Assembly: GCF_014879935.1 (NCBI RefSeq)
Contig: NZ_JACSRD010000105.1
Coordinates: 1-46,114 of the forward strand
DNA length: 46,114 nt
Origin: Prosthecobacter sp.
GTDB lineage: Bacteria > Verrucomicrobiota > Verrucomicrobiia > Verrucomicrobiales > Verrucomicrobiaceae
Direction of reading: 5' to 3'
In this document: one piece after another, positions 1 to 8,628 of the stretch
Layout: every line of letters begins with the position of its first letter
Numbering within the stretch: the first letter of the stretch is position 1
Made by a program: the position numbers and the translations under genes
Notes under the pieces: model-generated
The model's input: only the letters and a program-made list of their open reading frames with translations
Databases searched by the model: none
Told to the model about the DNA's origin: nothing

Positions 1-230
1 AGCTGGGCGTCGGGCAGTTTTTCGATCTGGGCGGCATCGAGGGAGGCGAGAATGCGGGCGTAGTCACCGGCGCCGGAGCCGCCGACGGTGGCGAGGTTGT
101 CCTGCTGCACGGCGGCGTCGAACTGGGTCTGGACCTGCTGAAGGTCGAGGACCGGCTGGATCTGAGCGCAGCCGAGCAGGAGGACGGGCAGCAGGAGGCG
201 GGCGAGGAAGGAGAGGCGGCGGGAGTTCAT
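1..230 (-). CDS. Putative lipoprotein, 3' part cut by window edge
   Basis: Reading the minus strand from the ATG at 228-230 gives about 76 residues before the window ends. The N-terminus is basic (MNSRR), followed by a leucine-rich hydrophobic stretch and a lipobox LLLGC with Cys21, so the product is probably lipid-anchored after signal peptidase II cleavage. The mature part seen is rich in Gln, Asp and Ala and looks helical; no family is recognised. It starts 15 bp after the stop of the helical-repeat gene at 246-2030 on the same strand, so the two are probably one operon. The C-terminal part lies outside the window, so the function is unknown. Confidence 0.7.
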   Translation of the reverse strand, partial: MNSRRLSFLARLLLPVLLLGCAQIQPVLDLQQVQTQFDAAVQQDNLATVGGSGAGDYARILASLDAAQIEKLPDAQ

Positions 231-245
231 GGGGTGGGGCGGGTT

Positions 246-2030
246 TCAGGCGATGTTTTTGAGGATGATGCGGGCGGAGCTGAGCAGCGCGGCGCTGTCG
301 GCGGGCGAGAGCTCTTCCTGCAGGACCTGGAGGAGGAGTTTTTCGACCAGGACGGGCAGGGTGGCACCATTGACGCGGTTTTGCAGCGTGTCGGAGGCGA
401 GGTCGAGTGCGGCGGTGAGGGTGGCCCTGACGGGTTTTTTGACGCTGGAGCCCAGGAGGCCGTCGAGATTGGCGGAAACGACGGGCAGGATGCCGGTGAC
501 GGTGGCGACAAAGACATCGCGACTCATGAGGCGACGCGGGTCGGGGTGGGCGAGCACGGCCTCGGCGGCCTGCTGGGTGACCTGGAAGAGGACGTTGTCG
601 CGGACGTTGCTGGTGTCGAGCTTGAGCAGTTTGTCGGCATTGAGGACGCCGGTGCTGACGGCGGAGCGGACGAGGGTGAGGAAGCCTTCGCCCGTGACGA
701 GCCGGGCGGGATTGTCGCCGAGGGCTTTGGCGGTGGAGCCGATGATCTGGGCGAGCACGGTCTTCACCTCGTCGTCATCAACGCTGTGGAGGAGCTGCTC
801 GGGGTGTTTCGCGACCTCGGCGAAGGCGAACCGGGTGAGCTCGACCAACTGCCGCTTCGAGAGCAGGTCGCGCGCGGTGGCATCGCCTGCGAGGCGTTTG
901 CCGAGGCCGTTGGCGATGGCGGTGATGGTGTCGGCGAGTATTTGCTTCTGAGGGGAGTCGGCGGGGACGAGGGTCTCGATGTTTTCCGTGACGACTTCCA
1001 GGGCGCTTTGAACGACTGCGGAGACGGTTTCGCGGCCGAAGACCTTGCCCGCCTGGGCGGTGGAGAGAGCGCCGACGGTGCTGCTGATGAAGGCGGCGAG
1101 GAGTTTGTCGTCGGTGAAGACCGTGCTGTTTTCAGCGACGGCGGTGAGGGCGCTTTTGTAGATGAGTTCGAGGGATTCGTTGGTGAAGAGGTCTTCTTTG
1201 CCACTGATGCCGGCGATGAGGCCGGAGAGGGTTTGTTTGACCAGGGGCTTGGCCTTGGGGTCATCGGGCATGAAGAGATCGAGGTTCCCGGTGAAGGCGG
1301 AGGCTCCACCCCGGACGACGCTGGAGGCGATGCGTTTGATGAGCGTGCCCCGGCGGTCGCGGGCGGCGACGGAGGTGAGGGCTTCGTAGTCGTCGAGAAG
1401 CGACTGGGTGATGCCGCCGACGAGGGTCTGGAGGCGGCGGTCGTCATCGAGCAGGCTGACATGGTCCTGGAGCGTGCGGATGGAGGCGTGCAGGACGTCG
1501 TGGAGGAGGTCTTTGGGCGTGCTGTCAGAGAAGCTGACGTCATCGAGCTGGCTGATGAACGAGGCGAGGACCTGACGCGTGCCGTTGCTGCCGCCGAGTT
1601 TGTCGGGATTGAGGGCAAAGTAGTCGATGCCGATCTCAGCGACGAGACCGATGACGCGCTGGAGGGCGGGGCGGGAGCCGAAGCCGTCCTTGAGCTGGTC
1701 GAGGCCTTTGAGCTGCTGGATGATGGTGAGGGCATCCTGGGAGTTGCTTTCCTGGATGTTCATGAGGGTGCGATAGGCGCTGACCTTGTCCTCCTTGCTC
1801 TGCACCCAGGCGAAGGCGGCCCCTGGGGCGCGCAATTCTTTGTGGTCGCGGAAGTAGTCGATGGCGGCGGACTCCAGTTCATCGCCCACGAGGTCGCCGA
1901 CGGGCAGGGAGGCGGCGTGCTCGTGGGTGCGGTCGATGACGATCTGCTGCACCCGGTTTGCCAGCTTGATGCCTGCCTGGATGGCGAAAATGACGGTGGC
2001 TGGATTGATCATGCGCCGGGTAAAGCGCAT
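246..2030 (-). CDS. Hypothetical protein built of helical repeats (~55 aa period)
   Basis: A 594-residue protein if it starts at the ATG at 2028-2030 (MRFTRRMINPATV); the ATG at 2010-2012 is an alternative. The frame stays open upstream, but that part overlaps the divergent transpeptidase gene and is proline/arginine-rich, so it is left out. The protein is acidic and almost wholly helical by composition. The C-terminal two thirds contain at least five similar segments, beginning LFTNESLELI, VFGRETVSAV, LLSKRQLVEL, LVTGEGFLTL and LMSRDVFVAT, spaced about 50-59 residues apart and each followed by a pattern like SALxxVxxNxxxLL. This suggests a tandem alpha-helical solenoid. No signal peptide or membrane segment is evident. 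It is probably cotranscribed with the lipoprotein downstream. No known family is recognised. Confidence 0.8.
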   Translation of the reverse strand: MRFTRRMINPATVIFAIQAGIKLANRVQQIVIDRTHEHAASLPVGDLVGDELESAAIDYFRDHKELRAPGAAFAWVQSKEDKVSAYRTLMNIQESNSQDALTIIQQLKGLDQLKDGFGSRPALQRVIGLVAEIGIDYFALNPDKLGGSNGTRQVLASFISQLDDVSFSDSTPKDLLHDVLHASIRTLQDHVSLLDDDRRLQTLVGGITQSLLDDYEALTSVAARDRRGTLIKRIASSVVRGGASAFTGNLDLFMPDDPKAKPLVKQTLSGLIAGISGKEDLFTNESLELIYKSALTAVAENSTVFTDDKLLAAFISSTVGALSTAQAGKVFGRETVSAVVQSALEVVTENIETLVPADSPQKQILADTITAIANGLGKRLAGDATARDLLSKRQLVELTRFAFAEVAKHPEQLLHSVDDDEVKTVLAQIIGSTAKALGDNPARLVTGEGFLTLVRSAVSTGVLNADKLLKLDTSNVRDNVLFQVTQQAAEAVLAHPDPRRLMSRDVFVATVTGILPVVSANLDGLLGSSVKKPVRATLTAALDLASDTLQNRVNGATLPVLVEKLLLQVLQEELSPADSAALLSSARIILKNIA

Positions 2031-2146
2031 CGGTGATTTCAAGACAAGACAAAAGCAGCCCGGGAGACGCGGCAGCTCGCGCAAAAGCTTGATCCGGCCG
2101 TGCCCGCTCCGGTATTCTGCGGCGCATGTGTGATCTCGCTGCCGTG

Positions 2147-2725
2147 ATGGCCCGATGGCTGCCGCTGCTGGCCGTGGGGCTGGCTTCCTGCCAGCAGACG
2201 GCTCCTGTCGAGGAGGTGCGGCGGGCAAAGGTGCCGACAACGCAGCGGCTGGTGGTGAGCGTGAAGGATCAGATGATGGTGACGTTTGACCGGGAGATGC
2301 CGAAGAAGATCTACCCGGTGAGCACGTCGAAGTTTGGCACGGGTGACAAGCCGCGGTCGTTCAAAACACCGCTGGGGTGGCTGGAGGTGGTGGAGGTGAT
2401 CGGGCAGGGACTGCCCGCCGGTGCGAAGTTAAAAGCACGGCAGCCGACCGGGGAGGTCGTGCCGCTGGAGGCACCGGGGCGGGATCCGATCGTGACGCGG
2501 GTGGTGCGGCTGCGCGGGATGGAGCGTCGCAATGCGCGGACGCTGGAGCGGTTGATCTACATTCACGGAACGCCGGAGGAATCGAAGCTGAAGACGCCGG
2601 TGTCGTTCGGCTGCGTGCGGATGGGTTCGGCGGACATCATCGCGCTGTGCCACTGGCTGAAGCCGGGGGCGCGGGTGGACATCGTGGCTGGAAAGCTGCC
2701 AGCGCCAGAGGCGTTGCCGGACTGA
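2147..2725 (+). CDS. L,D-transpeptidase (YkuD family) lipoprotein
   Basis: A 192-residue YkuD-type enzyme. This family forms peptidoglycan cross-links or attaches proteins to peptidoglycan through a catalytic cysteine. The C-terminal part has the diagnostic pattern: H140 in IYIHGTP and C156 in SFGCVRM. The start is placed at ATG 2147 because it gives a compact lipoprotein signal, MARWLPLLAVG followed by LASC with lipidated Cys15; ATG 2126 in the same frame would only add seven residues in front. The product should be anchored in the membrane and act in the periplasm. It is transcribed divergently from the helical-repeat gene and lies 90 bp before the membrane sulfatase-like gene. A second YkuD-type lipoprotein lies at 22125-22844. 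Confidence 0.87.
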   Translation: MARWLPLLAVGLASCQQTAPVEEVRRAKVPTTQRLVVSVKDQMMVTFDREMPKKIYPVSTSKFGTGDKPRSFKTPLGWLEVVEVIGQGLPAGAKLKARQPTGEVVPLEAPGRDPIVTRVVRLRGMERRNARTLERLIYIHGTPEESKLKTPVSFGCVRMGSADIIALCHWLKPGARVDIVAGKLPAPEALPD

Positions 2726-2786
2726 GGTGGTGTCGCTGGCTGAATGGCTTGCGGCTTGATGTGGCCGTGCAGCGGGGATATGGAGT

Positions 2787-2809
2787 GGCGGCAGCCCCTG
2801 GCTGCCGCC
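2787..2809. repeat. Perfect 10-bp inverted repeat with 3-nt loop
   Basis: GGCGGCAGCC at 2787-2796 is followed by CCT and then by GGCTGCCGCC at 2800-2809. No T-run follows, so it is not a typical intrinsic terminator. It ends six bases before the ATG of the sulfatase-like gene, so in RNA it could hide the start region or act as a weak stop for the transpeptidase transcript. It also argues against the upstream ATG at 2744 as a start. Confidence 0.6.
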
Positions 2810-2815
2810 TCCCGA

Positions 2816-5014
2816 ATGACTCCGAGTGTCCTGAAACGCCGCCAGATTTTGAAGACCGTGTCATTGACGGTGTTCGGCACGCTGGTGGCGTGGTATGTGA
2901 GTGCGATCCTGAGCTTCGCGGGGAACTCCTACGGCTTTAACAACCGGTTCTCGGAGGTGGCCCTGCAGCACCACTGGTGGTATCTGGTGTGGAGCAATTT
3001 CGTGGTGCTGAAAGGGTATGTGCTGGTGGCCGCAGGCTATGTGGGGATGATTTATCCGCTGGTGCGGCTGTGGGGGCAGGTGTGGTCCCTGACGCGGAAA
3101 AGCGTGGTGTGGCTGACGCTGCTGTTCGCGGCGCTGCTGTATGGTTTCTTCATCTTCAAGCTGATGCTGGAGAAGCCGTACTTCGGTGATTACAGCTACC
3201 TGCTGGGGTGGTATGACGCGCTGGGCCGGGGGTGCGGCACGCGGGTGCAGGATGCTGTGCATGGGCTGATCGTGCAGGTGTTTCCCACGGTGGCGATCGC
3301 GGCGGCGGCCGGCTTCTACCTGTTTGAACTGCGGAGCTGGTTCACGCGGGCGGCGCGTCCGCTGCTTTTCAGCATGGCGGCTGTGGGCGGCGTGCTGGGC
3401 CTGCTGGTGGTGAGCGGTTATGGAGGTGCCAGGGCTCCCGGCGTGGATGAGGAGCTGGCCGGGACGAAGAAGCGGCCGAAGAACATCCTGATCCTGGGCT
3501 CGGACTCGCTGCGGGGCGATCATTTGTCCTGCAACGGGTATCATCGCGCCACTTCGCCCAATATCGACCGCATCGCGGCGAATGGCGTGAACTTCCAACG
3601 CTGCCTGACGCCCATCGCATCGACACTGGAGTCGCTGACGAGTCTGTTTTCGTCGCAGTATCCGCACACGCATGGCGTGCGGCACATGTTCCCGAACCGG
3701 GCGATGGTGGACCGGGCGAACAAGGAGGCGCCATCCCTGGGGGCCACGCTCCAGCAGCATGGCTACGACACGGCGGTGATCGGTGACTGGTGCGCGTGCG
3801 GCTTCAACGAGCTGCCGATGGGCTTCAAGGACATCATCGTCTCCGACTTTGACAACTTCCGCGTTTACATGAGCGAGGTGGTGTTTCTGCATCACCAGAT
3901 CCTGCCGCTGTTCTTTGACAACCGCGTGGGCCACATGCTGTTCCCGAAGCTGAAGTCGTTCGCGAACTACATGACGCCTGAGGTGGTGACGGACCAGGTG
4001 ATCGACCGGCTGAAACAAAGGGCTCAGGATGGCAAGCCCTTCCTGCTTTTCGGCTACTACTCCTGCACGCATCTGCCCTACAAGACGCCGACGCATTACG
4101 CGAAGCTGTGGACGGACCCGAAGTACGACGGCCCGCACAAGCATGAGCTGGCGCTGAACGTGGACGAATTCATCGGCAACACGGACATCAATGACAAATG
4201 GAGCAAGCTGCCGCCCGAGGAGGTGGCGCAGATCACCGCGCTCTATGACGGCTGTGTGCGGATGTTTGACGACTCGGTGGGCCGCGTGATGGCGGAACTG
4301 GAGAGACAAGGCCTGATGGATGACACCATCGTGCTGGTCACCGGAGACCATGGCGATGACCTGTTTGAGCCGAATTGCACGTTTGGACACGGCACGACGT
4401 TCAATGGTGGTGACCAGGCCAATCATGTGCCGGCCATTCTTCATGTTCCAGGTCTGAAGGAGCCGCAGAAGCATGCAGGAATCTCCCGGACGATTGATTT
4501 CGTGCCGACGCTGCTGGATCTGGTGAATGTGCCCGCCGACCGGCGGTTTGAAGGCACCAGCCTTGCTCCGCTGATCCGCGGCGAGAAAGAGAGCCTGGGC
4601 CTCGCCTTCTTCGGAGAGACGAGCTACCTGTTCTTCCGGCGGAAAATTCCCGGGGAGGAGCCTCTCTTCATCCCGCCGATGGACGAGACGACGTTCATCG
4701 ATCCTGATTTCGACTTCCACTTTGTCCTCAAGGACAAGTTTCAGGACGCGGTGCTGAAGACGAAGGAGCACTGTGTGCGCACCGAGCGCTTTAAATACAT
4801 CCGGACGCCCGGCGTTCGCCATTCGATCGAAAGGCTGTTCGATCTGCGCAATGACCCTCACTGTGAACGTGACGTCAAAGAGCTGTATCCAGACGTGAGG
4901 GCACGTCTTGCCGCGGCGCTTGATCATTGGCGGGAGACCCGGGCTCAGAGCACGACTCACGAGATCTACGGGATCCTCGGTGAGGAGACGCTGAAGGCGG
5001 CGGCAAAGCCGTGA
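2816..5014 (+). CDS. Membrane-bound sulfatase-fold (alkaline phosphatase superfamily) protein
   Basis: A 732-residue protein with about five hydrophobic segments in the first 200 residues (roughly 12-33, 55-80, 97-115, 150-170 and 183-200) followed by a large sulfatase-fold domain. Domain signatures are the metal-binding GSDSLRGDHLS (D230), NIDRIAANGVNF, SSQYPHTHG and GDHGDDLFEPN. The canonical C/S-x-P-x-R formylglycine motif is missing; the aligned stretch reads ASTLESLTSLFS, with Thr270 at about the nucleophile position. A membrane N-terminus plus a Thr nucleophile is the layout of lipoteichoic acid synthases and phosphoethanolamine transferases, so envelope phospho-group transfer is as likely as sulfate-ester cleavage. 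The start at 2816 is preferred over 2744 because it follows the hairpin at 2787-2809 and gives a short basic N-terminus. Confidence 0.82.
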   Translation: MTPSVLKRRQILKTVSLTVFGTLVAWYVSAILSFAGNSYGFNNRFSEVALQHHWWYLVWSNFVVLKGYVLVAAGYVGMIYPLVRLWGQVWSLTRKSVVWLTLLFAALLYGFFIFKLMLEKPYFGDYSYLLGWYDALGRGCGTRVQDAVHGLIVQVFPTVAIAAAAGFYLFELRSWFTRAARPLLFSMAAVGGVLGLLVVSGYGGARAPGVDEELAGTKKRPKNILILGSDSLRGDHLSCNGYHRATSPNIDRIAANGVNFQRCLTPIASTLESLTSLFSSQYPHTHGVRHMFPNRAMVDRANKEAPSLGATLQQHGYDTAVIGDWCACGFNELPMGFKDIIVSDFDNFRVYMSEVVFLHHQILPLFFDNRVGHMLFPKLKSFANYMTPEVVTDQVIDRLKQRAQDGKPFLLFGYYSCTHLPYKTPTHYAKLWTDPKYDGPHKHELALNVDEFIGNTDINDKWSKLPPEEVAQITALYDGCVRMFDDSVGRVMAELERQGLMDDTIVLVTGDHGDDLFEPNCTFGHGTTFNGGDQANHVPAILHVPGLKEPQKHAGISRTIDFVPTLLDLVNVPADRRFEGTSLAPLIRGEKESLGLAFFGETSYLFFRRKIPGEEPLFIPPMDETTFIDPDFDFHFVLKDKFQDAVLKTKEHCVRTERFKYIRTPGVRHSIERLFDLRNDPHCERDVKELYPDVRARLAAALDHWRETRAQSTTHEIYGILGEETLKAAAKP

Positions 5015-5238
5015 CGATCTGAGCGGGCTTGTTTGCGGCCGATCACGCGGGTGCCACGCACCACTCAATTGCGGTGGTTTGGCGTGGTTTAAAATCAGGA
5101 ATGAGCGGCAGCTTTGAGAAAACTTACATTTCTGAAATTGAGTGGCCTGTTGTGGCGGCGCATACTCATCAGCAAAGGCATCAAAAACTAGAAGCATCGC
5201 GTTTTTGACTCCTGAGTTTGCCAAACCGCCCCACTCTT

Positions 5239-5973
5239 ATGAAGACCCGCCTCCGCAATGCGATTGCCGCGCTCACGCTGGCCTGCCCTCTGCTTGCTGC
5301 AGGGCACGCTGGAGATTCGCTCGAGAACGTTCTCGTGCTGTATGACTTCAACAAGCTGATCTGCAACGACTCGCCGAACGTTCCCGCCTTCGTTTCGCCC
5401 TGCGTATGCGCGACCGACGTGACGTTGAACCGCCTGTGCCAGCAATTGGAGCAGTGCGGACCTGACGGCAGCCAGTTCCGCAATTTCAGCGGGTGGGACA
5501 CCGCCTACGACTACTCGTTCGCGCGGAATGACTTCAGTTCGGTGCCGGGAACCCTGTCGTTTGATGTCTCCGTCAGTCCCGACGCCATCGCGAACATTTC
5601 GGGCGTGTCGTTTGATTGGATGCGTCCGAACCCCAGCTCGGCCGACTCCATCCAGGCCACCATCTTCTGGGAAGACTCCGCCGGTGCGATTCAATACAGT
5701 TCCACCGGTCCGATCGCGCTCACGGACGTCGGTGTCTGGACTTCACGCACCCTCGATTTCCCCATTGACGTGGCCCCGCTGCCCACAGGGATCGACACCT
5801 CTGGAAAGCAGTTTCACGTCGAGATCTATGCCTGGGGAGCGGATGGCGGCTCTCTCTACCTCGATAATCTGACCCTCAATGGCACGTGCGCACCGATCCC
5901 CGAGCCTGGCGGTGCGGTGCTGGTGGCGGCTGCGGGGCTGGCGCTGCTTTTGCGCCGCAGAAACCGGGCATAA
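5239..5973 (+). CDS. PEP-CTERM sorting-domain exported protein
   Basis: A 244-residue secreted protein. The N-terminus from ATG 5239 is a signal peptide (MKTRLRNAIAALTLA, cleavage probably after HA near residue 23). The C-terminus is a classic PEP-CTERM signal: PIPEPGGAVLV, a hydrophobic helix, then RRRNRA. Such signals are processed by exosortase, usually in bacteria with exopolysaccharide gene clusters. The middle part resembles a carbohydrate-binding-like beta-sandwich (SLYLDNLTLNGTC near the end), but this is only suggestive. Several cysteines cluster around residues 40-75. An intrinsic terminator follows at 5997-6031. No exosortase gene is seen in this window. Confidence 0.82.
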   Translation: MKTRLRNAIAALTLACPLLAAGHAGDSLENVLVLYDFNKLICNDSPNVPAFVSPCVCATDVTLNRLCQQLEQCGPDGSQFRNFSGWDTAYDYSFARNDFSSVPGTLSFDVSVSPDAIANISGVSFDWMRPNPSSADSIQATIFWEDSAGAIQYSSTGPIALTDVGVWTSRTLDFPIDVAPLPTGIDTSGKQFHVEIYAWGADGGSLYLDNLTLNGTCAPIPEPGGAVLVAAAGLALLLRRRNRA

Positions 5974-5996
5974 AACGTTCCGATTCTTCATCTGGG

Positions 5997-6031
5997 AGGG
6001 GCCGCAGGGAGATCTGCGGCCCTTCTTTTTT
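5997..6031 (+). terminator. Rho-independent terminator after the PEP-CTERM gene
   Basis: GGGCCGCAG at 5999-6007 pairs with CTGCGGCCC at 6014-6022 across a six-base loop, and is followed by the T-rich run TTCTTTTTT. It lies 24 bp after the stop at 5973. Confidence 0.88.
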
Positions 6032-6111
6032 GGGATCAGGCTGGCCCCCGATTGCTGGGTATTTTATACAGATTGTGAAAAAGTGCCGTGCGTGAGGCCG
6101 TTTGAGCCGCC

Positions 6112-8595
6112 ATGAGGCCCCTCTCTTTCTACTCTCTTCTTGTCGTTTGCTCGCTCTCTTCTGCGCAAGCCGCGGGCAAAACAGACACCGCGTCAGCTGC
6201 CCGGCATATTGACGCCATCCTGGCCAAAGATTGGGCGGCGAACAAGCTGCAGGGCAATCCTGCGACGGATGACACAACATTCGTCCGCCGCATCTACCTG
6301 GACATCATCGGACGCATTCCGACCACCCGCGAGGCGGACGAATTCCTCGCCAGCAAGGATGCCGGCAAGCGTGGCAAGTTGATCGACAAGCTGCTGTCCT
6401 CGGAAGCTTACGTGCAGCATTTCTTCAACTACTGGGCTGACGTTCTGCGGGTGACCTCCAACGGCAACCAGACAGGAGCCATCACCGGCGCCGCCTACGC
6501 CAGCTTCGTGAAGCAGAGCCTTCGCGAAAACAAGCCTTACGACCAGTTCGTGCGCGAGATGGTCGCGGCGCAAGGCAAGGCCTGGGACAACGGCGCCATC
6601 GGTTACTACATGCGTGATCGCGGAATGCCGCTCGACAACATGGCGAACACGGTGCGCGTGTTCCTGGGCACCCGCATCGAGTGCGCCCAGTGCCACAACC
6701 ATCCGTTCGACAAGTGGACGCAGATGCAGTTCTTCAAGATGGCGGCGTTCACCTACAACGTGCAGACCCAGGACTACAACGGCGGAGTGATGGGGGATGT
6801 GCGTGATCTGCTCCGCGAACAAGAGAGTGAAGCCCGTGCCGCGATCAAGGAGCCGCAGCGTCCGCAGCGGCCAAAGATCTCCGGCAAAATGACGAAAGAG
6901 GAGCGTGCCGCCGCCGAGAAGACCTACGCCGACGCCTACAAGAAGTACGAGGCCGAGATGAAGGACGTGCAGCAGAAGCGCCGCGAGGTGCAGGACAAGC
7001 TGCGGAAGGAACAACGCGGCTATCAGGAGGCCATGAACGATGTCCGCGACACGATGCGCTACACCAGCGTCAGCATGCGTGACACGAAGCTCACGTTGCC
7101 GCATGATTATCAGTACTCGGACGCAAAGCCGCGTTCCGCCGTCTCCCCAGGCACGATGATGGGCCATGAGAGCAACTGCCTGACGGGCGAAACGCCCCTC
7201 CAGGCCTATGCGCGTTGGATGACCAGCGCTGAAAACCCACGTTTCAGCACCGTGATCGCCAACCGCCTCTGGAAGCGTGTGTTCGGCCTCGCTCTCATCG
7301 AGCCTCTCGACGAGCTCATGGACACCTCGGTTCCGATGATTCCCGAAATGGAGAAACACATCGAGAAGCTGATCGTGGACCTCAAATACGACATGAAGGA
7401 CTTCCTCCGTGTGCTCTACAACACCAAGGCCTATCAGGCCCAGGTCACCCGCGACGAATACGCTCCGGGCAATCCGTATCATTTCACCGGTCCTCTTCTG
7501 CGCCGCATGAGCGCGGAGCAGATGTGGGATTCGTTCGTCACGCTGATCAATCCGAATCCGGACATGATCAATCAGACCAGCCGTGACGCCATGGAGCAGC
7601 GCATCCTGCAGGCCAAGAAGATCGCCGACGGGGTGGATTCTCTGTCACCAGAGGAAGCCTTGGAGGGGCTGAAAAAATCGGCCACGATCTACGGCACCAA
7701 CCGCGAACGCACGGAGAAGCAGCAGAAGCTGTATGCGGAGGCCCGCAGCGCCGCACGCGAGATGCAGGAGAAGGCGGATGCCATGAAGCCCGGACCGGAG
7801 CAGGACGCCGCCATGGCCAAGGCGAAGGAATTGAAGGCCAAGTCCGACGCCATCCGCTCGGAGGTGAACCGGATCCAAAATGAAGGCCGCCGCGTGACCT
7901 ATGCCGAGGTGATCAACGTGGGGCAGAAGAAGCTGTATGAAAAAGTGACTGGCAAGCCCTACCAGACCGTGGCCTTGAACACCAAAGGTGGCGCTGACGG
8001 TGCTGCTCCCGCGATGATGAGTGGCGGAGAAATGATGATGACATCCACTGGCGTCCGCACGGAGCGCGTCAACGTGCCTGGATATGATCGCAAGGAGCTG
8101 ACTCCGGAGGAAAAGCAGGCGGTGTCCGAGAAGGTCCGCGCCGCGCTGACCGAGGAGGCCGACTTCTATGGCATTCCCGAGAAGGAACGCCGCAACTACT
8201 ACCGCGATCGTGAAGGGGTGAACCGCAACTGGCTCCGGGCCGCTGAGCTGGAAAGCCCCGCTCCGCGCGGCCACTACCTGCGCGAGTTCGGCCAGAGCGA
8301 CCGCGAGACCATCGAGAACGCCAACAACGAGGCCAGCGTGCCCCAGGCACTGGCCATGATGAACGGCCAGCTCCTCCCGCAGATCCTCAGCCGACACAGC
8401 CAGCTCATGCTCACTGTGAACAAGGCTCAGTATCCTGATGACAAGGTCGAGGCCATCTACAGGACCGTTCTTTCACGCAAGCCCACGGATCGCGAGAAGG
8501 AAGCCTGGCTCAAGGCGCAGGACGGCGGGCTCACCAACATGGAAGACCTCGTGTTCTCCCTCCTGAACACCCAGCAGTTCATTTTCATCCAGTAA
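6112..8595 (+). CDS. DUF1549/DUF1553 domain protein with CxxCH motif
   Basis: An 827-residue exported protein. It starts with a signal peptide (MRPLSFYSLLVVCSLSS, cleavage after AQA). The DUF1549 (PSCyt2) half follows, with DDTTFVRRIYLDIIGRIPT, FFNYWADVLR and a CAQCH motif (Cys191, Cys194, His195) of the heme-c type in ECAQCHNHPFDKW. The DUF1553 (PSD1) half carries ENPRFSTVIANRLWKRVFG and ends RKPTDREKEAW...NTQQFIFIQ. Two charged helical insertions (roughly residues 235-305 and 510-590) and a Met/Gly-rich stretch (MMSGGEMMM) distinguish it from the paralogue at 25894-28059. These families abound in Planctomycetes and Verrucomicrobia, are almost always paired with DUF1501, and have no settled biochemical role; a periplasmic redox or polymer-degradation job is often proposed. 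The DUF1501 partner starts 33 bp downstream. Confidence 0.93.
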   Translation: MRPLSFYSLLVVCSLSSAQAAGKTDTASAARHIDAILAKDWAANKLQGNPATDDTTFVRRIYLDIIGRIPTTREADEFLASKDAGKRGKLIDKLLSSEAYVQHFFNYWADVLRVTSNGNQTGAITGAAYASFVKQSLRENKPYDQFVREMVAAQGKAWDNGAIGYYMRDRGMPLDNMANTVRVFLGTRIECAQCHNHPFDKWTQMQFFKMAAFTYNVQTQDYNGGVMGDVRDLLREQESEARAAIKEPQRPQRPKISGKMTKEERAAAEKTYADAYKKYEAEMKDVQQKRREVQDKLRKEQRGYQEAMNDVRDTMRYTSVSMRDTKLTLPHDYQYSDAKPRSAVSPGTMMGHESNCLTGETPLQAYARWMTSAENPRFSTVIANRLWKRVFGLALIEPLDELMDTSVPMIPEMEKHIEKLIVDLKYDMKDFLRVLYNTKAYQAQVTRDEYAPGNPYHFTGPLLRRMSAEQMWDSFVTLINPNPDMINQTSRDAMEQRILQAKKIADGVDSLSPEEALEGLKKSATIYGTNRERTEKQQKLYAEARSAAREMQEKADAMKPGPEQDAAMAKAKELKAKSDAIRSEVNRIQNEGRRVTYAEVINVGQKKLYEKVTGKPYQTVALNTKGGADGAAPAMMSGGEMMMTSTGVRTERVNVPGYDRKELTPEEKQAVSEKVRAALTEEADFYGIPEKERRNYYRDREGVNRNWLRAAELESPAPRGHYLREFGQSDRETIENANNEASVPQALAMMNGQLLPQILSRHSQLMLTVNKAQYPDDKVEAIYRTVLSRKPTDREKEAWLKAQDGGLTNMEDLVFSLLNTQQFIFIQ

Positions 8596-8628
8596 GACCA
8601 TCAAAACACCAACAACACGCCCAACGCC

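Noticed and set aside
234..2036. 600-codon open frame on the plus strand
   Set aside because: Gly/Asp/Glu-rich shadow of the helical-repeat gene on the minus strand.
2861..5224. 787-codon open frame on the minus strand
   Set aside because: Antisense to the sulfatase-fold gene; His/Arg/Gln-rich composition typical of shadow frames.
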